Positions 59,038 to 64,000 of a DNA stretch of 64,000 nucleotides are shown piece after piece. Positions within the stretch are counted from its first letter, which is position 1. Each line of letters opens with the position of its first letter. Under the pieces are notes generated by a model. The model was not told the origin of the DNA. It made no database searches and saw nothing but the letters and a program-made list of their open reading frames with translations. The stretch comes from Candidatus Bathyarchaeota archaeon (GTDB lineage Archaea; Thermoproteota; Bathyarchaeia; Bathyarchaeales; SOJC01), in contig JAGLZW010000019.1 in NCBI GenBank assembly GCA_023131225.1, positions 62,001 through 126,000 of the forward strand, written 5' to 3'. A program made the position numbers and the translations under genes.

Positions 59038-59164
59038 TCATTGGCCATCAGCCGTTTTGAGGACTATATATGCGTAGATTAGTCCAATTTTTCCTTCAAC
59101 TGCTTGCTAAAGCAAATCGCTTAAATTGGCAACAACAATTTGAACTCTGTGATGTGGTAAAAGG

Positions 59165-59668
59165 ATGAAGCCGTATTTTATGGTCCGCAAATATCAACTT
59201 GGTGACAGAGAGCAATGTCGTGGTTTATGGAGAGAGCTGACCGAGTGGCATCGCGAGATCTATGAAGACCCAACCATTGGTGGAGAGCACCCCGAGGATT
59301 ATTTTGATGAGCATTTAGCGAAGGTTGGGCCGGACCGACTTTGGGTTGCTATCCACGGCTCAGAAGTAGTTGGGCTTGCAGGATTAATTGTCAAAGGTGA
59401 AGAAGCTGAAATAGAACCGCTTATAGTAAGCAAAGCCCACCGCCGCAAAGGCATAGGAAAACAATTAGTGAAAACAGTTGTTTCCGTAGCACGCAATTTA
59501 GGAGTAAGATTCCTTAGCGTCAAGCCCGTGGCGCGAAATGTTCAAGCAGTAAAATTCTTTTATGGGCAAGACTTCAAGAATCTCGGGCACATAGAGCTAT
59601 GCTTGGACTTTTGTGAATACGTGTGGAAGCCTGGCTTTCAATTCTTTGAGTGTAACTTCAACTTTTAG
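59165..59668 (+). CDS. GNAT-family N-acetyltransferase
   Basis: A 167-residue acetyltransferase. The acetyl-CoA loop VSKAHRRKGIGKQLVKTV near 88-105 has the R-x2-G-x-G/A pattern, preceded by strands VVGLAGLIVKGEEAEIEPL. Substrate unknown. A TATA-like ACTATATATGCG is near 59061. ATG 59180 is an alternative start. Confidence 0.85.
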   Translation: MKPYFMVRKYQLGDREQCRGLWRELTEWHREIYEDPTIGGEHPEDYFDEHLAKVGPDRLWVAIHGSEVVGLAGLIVKGEEAEIEPLIVSKAHRRKGIGKQLVKTVVSVARNLGVRFLSVKPVARNVQAVKFFYGQDFKNLGHIELCLDFCEYVWKPGFQFFECNFNF

Positions 59669-59748
59669 GATTTGTAGAAAAGTGTGTGCTGGGCTATTAA
59701 ACCGAAAAGAAGAGGTTCACGGAGACGTTTCCAAGACGCTGAGGAAAG

Positions 59749-59997
59749 TCACATAGGGCATTTGTACTCGGCTTTTTCTAACCATTCCAGCGTTTCAGCT
59801 TCTCTGATTCTTTGTATACGTCGCTTTTCTTCTAGAATTCTGATTTCGTTATATTTTTCTGATATCAAGGCTCTGATGACTTCTGTATTCTGCTTTAGAC
59901 CCATGTATCTTTTTACGATTTTGAATTTTTCAGCCTCTATATCTTCAAAGTTTATTCTTATCGGTATTTTCCTCTCTAAAGCCATTTTTTGACGCAT
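59749..59997 (-). CDS. Ribbon-helix-helix-like protein with helical tail
   Basis: An 82-residue protein. PIRINFEDIEAEKFKIVKRY followed by LKQNTEVIRALISEKYNEI resembles a ribbon-helix-helix DNA-binding fold with an archaeal-type KFK.VK segment. The last 30 residues form a charged helix. It may regulate the divergent OsmC gene. ATG 59985 (MALERK) is an alternative start. Confidence 0.6.
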   Translation of the reverse strand: MRQKMALERKIPIRINFEDIEAEKFKIVKRYMGLKQNTEVIRALISEKYNEIRILEEKRRIQRIREAETLEWLEKAEYKCPM

Positions 59998-60120
59998 TTT
60001 TGTACACCTAGAGTGTATATAGAGTGCGATGCAAATAAATATTCGGTATATACTTTATTTCCTAGAATATATAGAATAGACCTATGATGTTTCATAAACC
60101 GAAAAACGTATATAACCATC

Positions 60121-60137
60121 CATCGATTTCATCGATG
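60121..60137. promoter_or_regulatory. Inverted repeat upstream of osmC-like gene
   Basis: CATCGAT-TTC-ATCGATG is a perfect 7-base inverted repeat with a 3-base spacer, ending 28 bases before the OsmC-family ATG and just after a TATA-like ACGTATATAACC (60107). Position between TATA and start suits a repressor operator, possibly for the nearby RHH or Lrp protein. Confidence 0.45.
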
Positions 60138-60165
60138 AAGAGGAAAATATTGATGGTGAAGTAGA

Positions 60166-60585
60166 ATGCCAAAAATCGTGACAAAAACTCGACTTATAGA
60201 GAATGTTCGCACAATAGTTGACAACTCTAGAACTCACAGCATTGTTTGCGATCTACCGATTGCTAAGAGAGGTGAAGATACTGGACCAACAGCGTTAGAG
60301 CTAGCAATAATGGGGCTGGGGGACTGTGCCGCTACAATATTTGCAGACGTAGCCAAACAAAGCAAAATTGAAATTACAAACCTTGAAGTGACAGCAGAAG
60401 CCGAAAAGCCCGCAGACTCGTCAAAACTAAGTAGTGTTAAGCTCAAAATTCACGTTTCTGCTAAGGCAAGAAAACAGTTGCTTGAAGCTGCTTGGAGGAG
60501 AACCGAAGCAAACTGCCCTGTAGTAGCGATATTCAAAGAAGCAATACCTATAACCGTTGAATTGGAAATAGAGGCTGTAGAATAA
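60166..60585 (+). CDS. OsmC-family peroxide-reductase-like protein
   Basis: A 139-residue OsmC/Ohr-fold protein. GPTALELAIMGLGDCAATIFAD-type segment near 43-64 holds the first catalytic Cys (in GDCAA), and ANCPVVAIFKEAIPI near 118 the second, giving the usual reactive pair against organic peroxides. Located near the RHH gene and the Lrp regulator. Confidence 0.88.
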   Translation: MPKIVTKTRLIENVRTIVDNSRTHSIVCDLPIAKRGEDTGPTALELAIMGLGDCAATIFADVAKQSKIEITNLEVTAEAEKPADSSKLSSVKLKIHVSAKARKQLLEAAWRRTEANCPVVAIFKEAIPITVELEIEAVE

Positions 60586-60651
60586 CTTCGTAAAAATCTT
60601 ATGTGGACAGAAGCCTCTACTGCCAAAAATTCGTGACAAACAATCAAAGGA

Positions 60652-60661
60652 ATGTATACAT
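60652..60661. promoter_or_regulatory. Palindrome ATGTATACAT in the osmC-Lrp gap
   Basis: A perfect 10-base palindrome, followed 21 bases later by the related TGTATGCAT. It lies downstream of osmC and about 90 bases beyond the end of the convergent Lrp gene. A binding role is possible but not shown by context. Confidence 0.25.
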
Positions 60662-60752
60662 CAACTTTTTCTATAAATGTATGCATGCTGAAAACACGAT
60701 TATGGATAGAAGGCTTGAAATTTTTTTCTTACTGGACGATATGGCATGCTAT

Positions 60753-61334
60753 TTAGAGGTTACCCTTGTAGTAGCTTGTTGCTGGGCATCCAACGCATTT
60801 TTCCGCTTTGTACCTGTTGCAGGGGCGGCAGTCAACTTTGCAGGGTGTGGTTTTTCTTTCTTTGCGTGCTAGGTGTTTTCTGATTGGGAGAAATGGTGAA
60901 TAATGGATGTTGCCAATGGGGTAAAACTCAGACCTGCGAATTCCCTTGCTACTTCTCAGCGAGCATTTCTCCATAGATATGCTTTCAAGAGTGTCTCGGT
61001 TTTCCGCCACTACGAGGGCGATAATGTTGTATCCGCCTAAAGTCGTGAAGATGTGGACTACGCGGGGGCATTCTTTGAAGCGGTCTAGAAGTTTTTGCAC
61101 GGCTTCCGCCCCTTCTATTTCAATTAATATAATTGCCGCGTATAGGTCTAATTGTTTAATGTTGACTAATGCTGAGACTTTTAGAACGTTTTTTTCAAGA
61201 AGCTTTTCTACGCGTTTCTTTGCTCCCATGCTTGAGAAACCTATGATTTTTGCTAGTTTTTTGAAGGTTGTCCGTCCGTTTAGCTGCAGCTGTGAGATTA
61301 TTTTTTGGTCGATGTCATCCAAAGATGTGCACAC
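60753..61334 (-). CDS. Lrp/AsnC-type regulator with C-terminal cysteine cluster
   Basis: A 193-residue regulator. The N-terminal HTH (DDIDQKIISQLQLNGRTTFK, then LAKIIGFSSMGAKKRVEKLL) and the RAM-like ligand-binding domain (about 55-130, AAIILIEIEGAEAVQKLL, VHIFTTLGGYNIIALVVA) are normal. An added tail from about 155 has C-x3-C-x2-C-x7-C-x2-C (CKVDCRPCNRY, CVGCPATSYY), which could bind zinc or an Fe-S cluster. It is divergent from the Mrp gene, suggesting redox or Fe-S control of that cluster; this is inferred. Confidence 0.82.
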   Translation of the reverse strand: MCTSLDDIDQKIISQLQLNGRTTFKKLAKIIGFSSMGAKKRVEKLLEKNVLKVSALVNIKQLDLYAAIILIEIEGAEAVQKLLDRFKECPRVVHIFTTLGGYNIIALVVAENRDTLESISMEKCSLRSSKGIRRSEFYPIGNIHYSPFLPIRKHLARKERKTTPCKVDCRPCNRYKAEKCVGCPATSYYKGNL

Positions 61335-61447
61335 TTGATTTAGTTCCTAAACAAAAAGTATTAATATAGTTTATGCATTAAACAGCCTCTCCAAATAACA
61401 TATAAAAAAACAATTACAAATATAGAAACCAAAGAAAGTGAATATTC

Positions 61448-62380
61448 ATGACTGAAGAATGCGATGAAAAATGTGGCTCATGTTCGGATTCCAAAGACCG
61501 CCCTGATCCAAAAAAAAGAAGCAATGACAAAAAATTAGGGCTCAACTTCAAGATGAGTAAGATTGAGCATAAAATCGCTGTGATAAGCGGTAAAGGCGGA
61601 GTAGGCAAGAGCACAGTAACTGTGAACTTGGCGATGAGTTTCGCTACTCATGGCTACGTCAACAGTGTAGGAATCTTGGATGCAGATATCACTGGACCCT
61701 GCATACCTAAAATCCTCGGAGTAAGAGGTCAGAAACTTGAAGCTGGTCCGTCGGGCATCCTTCCGGCAATAGCCCCCTTGGGAATAAGAGTTGTTTCCAT
61801 GGATTTTCTGCTTCCCAGCGACGAAACACCGGTTATTTGGCGGGGCCCACTTAAAATGAAAGCCATTGAACAGTTTCTCTCTGACATTGTGTGGGGGGAA
61901 CTTGACTTCCTTTTTATAGATCTTCCTCCAGGCACTGGTGACGAACCTCTTAGCGTGATGCAGCTTCTCCCCAGCATGGACGGCGTGGTTATTGTAACGA
62001 TTCCTTCGGAAGTCTCTCAGATTGTTGTCAAAAAGGCAGTGACTTTTGCTAGGAGGTTGAACATTCCCGTAATTGGGATTATAGAGAACATGAGCGGGTT
62101 TGTTTGTCCAAAGTGTGGTGAAAAAACCGACATTTTCAAAGCTGGCGGAGGGAGAAAAATAGCGAAAGACTTGGCAATTCCTTTTCTAGGAACAATTCCA
62201 ATTGACCCTCAAATCTGCGACGATTCAGATAAAGGCGTACCTTTCATAACTGAACATCCAGATTCCCAGGCGTCCAAGGCTTTTATGGAAATTGTTGGCA
62301 AAGTTGAAAGGTTTTTGAAACAGAAGGTGAAATTGGAAAAAACACTGCCAGCAGACTCGGGAGAGGAGGTGAATAAATGA
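61448..62380 (+). CDS. Mrp/NBP35-type Fe-S cluster carrier ATPase
   Basis: A 310-residue P-loop ATPase that assembles or carries Fe-S clusters. The N-terminal cysteine segment ECDEKCGSCSD resembles that of Nbp35. Deviant Walker A SGKGGVGKSTVTVNLA near 48-63, LDADITGPC near 82, DLPPGTGDEPLS near 156 and the cluster-binding CPKCG near 219 are present. Its stop overlaps the next ATG (62377-62380). Confidence 0.92.
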   Translation: MTEECDEKCGSCSDSKDRPDPKKRSNDKKLGLNFKMSKIEHKIAVISGKGGVGKSTVTVNLAMSFATHGYVNSVGILDADITGPCIPKILGVRGQKLEAGPSGILPAIAPLGIRVVSMDFLLPSDETPVIWRGPLKMKAIEQFLSDIVWGELDFLFIDLPPGTGDEPLSVMQLLPSMDGVVIVTIPSEVSQIVVKKAVTFARRLNIPVIGIIENMSGFVCPKCGEKTDIFKAGGGRKIAKDLAIPFLGTIPIDPQICDDSDKGVPFITEHPDSQASKAFMEIVGKVERFLKQKVKLEKTLPADSGEEVNK

Positions 62381-62769
62381 AGATAGCTGTATCAACTGTT
62401 GGAAATACTCTGGATGCCCAAGTAGACCGAAGATTTGGAAGATGCTCCAACTTTATAATCGTAGACTCCGAGACCATGACATTTAAGGCGATTCCAAACG
62501 TGGCTGTAGGCGCCATGGGCGGGGCTGGAATTCAGGCAGCTCAGATGATAGCAAGTGAAGGCGTCAAAGTACTAATCACTGGAAACGTTGGGCCAAACGC
62601 CTTTCAAACTCTATCATCAGCGGGAATAGAAATTGTTGTAGGGGCCTCTGGAACAGTTAGGGAAAGCGTTGAAAAATTCAAGAAAGGTGAATTGAGTAAG
62701 ACTGGAGGACCAACCGTTAGCGGTCATTTCGGGATGGGTAAAGGACGAGGTCAGGGAAGGCGACAGTAG
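62377..62769 (+). CDS. NifX/NifB-like dinitrogenase iron-molybdenum cofactor-binding protein, 1
   Basis: A 130-residue protein of the NifX/NifY fold (AVSTVGNTLDAQVDRRFGRC near 4-23, ASEGVKVLITGNVGPNAFQ near 61-79). Without nif genes nearby such proteins are thought to carry Fe-S or metal-sulfur precursors with Mrp. The glycine- and histidine-containing C-terminus GHFGMGKGRGQGRRQ is typical. Confidence 0.88.
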   Translation: MKIAVSTVGNTLDAQVDRRFGRCSNFIIVDSETMTFKAIPNVAVGAMGGAGIQAAQMIASEGVKVLITGNVGPNAFQTLSSAGIEIVVGASGTVRESVEKFKKGELSKTGGPTVSGHFGMGKGRGQGRRQ

Positions 62770-62787
62770 TAAGGGTGGAATTTTGGC

Positions 62788-62868
62788 GTGAAAACGTTTA
62801 ATGAGGAGCTTGAGAGAATAAGACATAAAAAACTTGAAAGTCTCAGAAAGGGAGGTGTGATCAAGTAA
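62788..62868 (+). CDS. 26-residue peptide in the Mrp-NifX cluster
   Basis: GTG 62788 to TAA 62866-62868 encodes MKTFNEELERIRHKKLESLR plus KGGVIK. AAGGGTGG at 62771-62778 stands at ribosome-site distance, and the next gene starts 2 bases after its stop. A charged amphipathic helix is likely. Coding status is inferred from the ribosome site and coupling; I do not recognise a family. Confidence 0.4.
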   Translation: MKTFNEELERIRHKKLESLRKGGVIK

Positions 62869-62870
62869 CT

Positions 62871-63239
62871 GTGAGAATCGTAATTCCGGTAGTTGACGAA
62901 TCAGGTTTAAATGCTCAATTGTCCGGACACTTTGGCAGGACACCATTCTTTGCAGTGGTAGAGATAGATGAAAAAGGACAAGTGGCAAGCCACAAAACCG
63001 TACCTAACGCAGATGAACATTTTGGCGGTGGAGGACGACGTGCTGACTTTATTCTAAAGCTTAAGCCCAATGTAATAATCACCTATGGCATGGGCCCAAG
63101 AGGTTTAAGCATTTATCAAAGTGTCAGAGTGGCAGTTTTGCGAGCGAACGCTAATACAGTTAGGGACGTTATTGCAGCCTACAGTGATAACAAGTTGGAA
63201 GAGCTAACAGAGGGTTGCCACGAAGCACGAAGCCCTTAA
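62871..63239 (+). CDS. NifX/NifB-like cofactor-binding protein, 2
   Basis: A 122-residue paralogue of the gene at 62377: VIPVVDESGLNAQLSGHFGR near 4-23, then VVEIDEKGQVASHKTVPN and KPNVIITYGMGPRGLSIYQ near 64-82. It conserves the GHFGR metal-site segment. The start is GTG 62871 with GGGAGGTG 13 bases upstream, inside the 26-residue ORF. Confidence 0.88.
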   Translation: MRIVIPVVDESGLNAQLSGHFGRTPFFAVVEIDEKGQVASHKTVPNADEHFGGGGRRADFILKLKPNVIITYGMGPRGLSIYQSVRVAVLRANANTVRDVIAAYSDNKLEELTEGCHEARSP

Positions 63240-63272
63240 AAATGGTTGGTTTACATTTCTGAAGGAAGGCGA

Positions 63273-64000
63273 ATGATAATCTCGATTGCCAGCGGCAAAG
63301 GAGGCACTGGAAAAACTACTGTAGCCGTAAATATGGCTCTATCGCTAGGGGCTGTTCAGCTTCTAGACTGCGACGTTGAGGAACCTAATGTTCATCTACT
63401 TTTGAATCCGAAAATAGAGGAAACCAAACCGGTTTATGTGCGGGTTCCTGTAATCGACAAAGGAAAGTGTGACTACTGCGGGAAATGTGCCGAATTCTGT
63501 GAATACAATGCGCTCTTCGTCACTGGTGGGAAGGTTATGTTTTTTCCAGATCTGTGCCATGGGTGTGGTGGCTGTGTAATTGTTTGTCCGAGGGATGCGA
63601 TTAAGGAGAAGAAGCGGAAGATTGGAACGGTAAAGAAAGGATTTGCGAATGGGATTGAGTTGGTTTATGGCGAGCTTACTGTAGGTGAGCCTATGGCGGT
63701 CCCTATAATAAAAGAGGTAAAAGAACAAGTTGCAAAGCATGGTGATGTGATAGTTGATTCTCCTCCAGGCACGTCTTGTCCCGTGATTGAAGCAGTTTAT
63801 GGCAGTGATTACTGTATTCTCGTGACTGAGCCGACGCCGTTTGGGTTGTATGACTTGAAAATAGCGGTTGAGGTTTTAGGGAAGTTACATATTCCGTTTG
63901 GGGTTATTGTGAATCAAGCTGGAATTGGGGATAATAAAGTCTACACTTACTGCAAGAAGAAAACAATCCCTATCTTGCTGGAAATCCCTTACGAAAGAAA
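63273..64000 (+). CDS. MinD-like ATPase with inserted 2[4Fe-4S] ferredoxin domain (partial)
   Basis: The gene begins at ATG 63273 after GAAGGAAGG and runs off the window end. The deviant Walker A ASGKGGTGKTTVAVNMALSL near residues 6-25 is followed by LLDCDVEEPNVHLLL, then a two-cluster ferredoxin insertion (CDYCGKCAEFCEYNA near 65-79, CHGCGGCVIVCPRDA near 93-107) and Walker B IVDSPPGTSCPV near 158. Proteins of this layout usually occur as adjacent pairs in anaerobic archaea, so a second copy may follow outside the window. Role in metal-cluster assembly is inferred from neighbours. Confidence 0.9.
   Translation, partial: MIISIASGKGGTGKTTVAVNMALSLGAVQLLDCDVEEPNVHLLLNPKIEETKPVYVRVPVIDKGKCDYCGKCAEFCEYNALFVTGGKVMFFPDLCHGCGGCVIVCPRDAIKEKKRKIGTVKKGFANGIELVYGELTVGEPMAVPIIKEVKEQVAKHGDVIVDSPPGTSCPVIEAVYGSDYCILVTEPTPFGLYDLKIAVEVLGKLHIPFGVIVNQAGIGDNKVYTYCKKKTIPILLEIPYER

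Noticed and set aside
1-64000. CRISPR arrays
   Set aside because: No regularly spaced repeats of 25-40 bases were seen; the Cas4-like domain belongs to a UvrD fusion and has no cas neighbours.

Overview
The window is archaeal chromosome. It carries a family D DNA polymerase (both subunits), an Orc1/Cdc6 initiator, Alba, RNA polymerase subunit L, exosome Csl4, aIF2-alpha, ribosomal proteins L44e/S27e/L10e, Nop10, diphthamide synthase, geranylgeranylglyceryl-phosphate synthase and an AglB/STT3 oligosaccharyltransferase. PolD together with Alba, Elf1-like and LSm proteins and two 2-oxoacid:ferredoxin oxidoreductases points to an anaerobic, PolD-bearing lineage, most likely a Bathyarchaeia-type member of the TACK group. 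The lineage is an inference from gene content; no 16S gene is present. Many genes start with TTG or GTG, and TATA-like promoters sit about 25-50 bases upstream of several genes.

Layout. Positions 1-356 are AT-rich with ORB-like elements next to cdc6, so a replication origin probably lies here or just outside the left edge. From 357 to 9542 come cdc6, PolD small subunit, a decayed DUF429 gene, a PhoU-type regulator, an Elf1 homologue, GGGP synthase and PolD large subunit. From 9573 to 14201 are a winged-helix regulator, a MazG-like protein, glyA, Sec61-beta, an Sm-like protein and a DUF2070 membrane protein. From 14204 to 20116 two 2-oxoacid:ferredoxin oxidoreductase operons diverge from a shared promoter region (a POR-type and a Vor-type enzyme), followed by Alba.

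From about 20850 to 26835 lies the most unusual part, an accessory island. It contains a UvrD-type helicase with a C-terminal RecB/Cas4-like Fe-S nuclease domain, a translationally coupled protein with a PD-(D/E)XK-like signature, a convergent DNA methyltransferase with an apparently duplicated and degenerate N-terminal half, a very acidic 48-residue protein and a small ribbon-helix-helix protein. The latter two are divergent across tandem CTCGGTAT repeats. I read this as a candidate restriction-modification or defence module of unfamiliar composition.

From 27038 to 39700 are information-processing and central-metabolism genes: a class III aminotransferase, decayed MgtE/PhoU-TrkA remnants, TFS, DUF99, an RNase III-like protein, RpoL, Csl4, a METTL5-like methyltransferase, Dph2, PEP synthase, L10e, dCTP deaminase/dUTPase, then L44e-S27e-aIF2a-Nop10-PAC2. 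From 39741 to 51881 is a cell-surface glycan and N-glycosylation region (dTDP-sugar synthesis, glycosyltransferases, acyltransferase, GlcNAc-1-P transferase, AglB). It is interrupted by truncated genes: a flippase tail, a methyltransferase tail and a Rossmann-fold stub.

From 51958 to 61334 are gcvT, a zinc ribbon, uppP, a ferritin-like protein, LSm, two DUF131 proteins, a SWIM-finger protein, Hsp20, a phosphoesterase, an inositol-monophosphatase-family protein, tRNA-Leu(CAG), GNAT, RHH, OsmC and an Lrp regulator with a cysteine cluster. The window ends in an Mrp/NifX-like/MinD-ferredoxin cluster (61448-64000) whose last gene runs off the edge.
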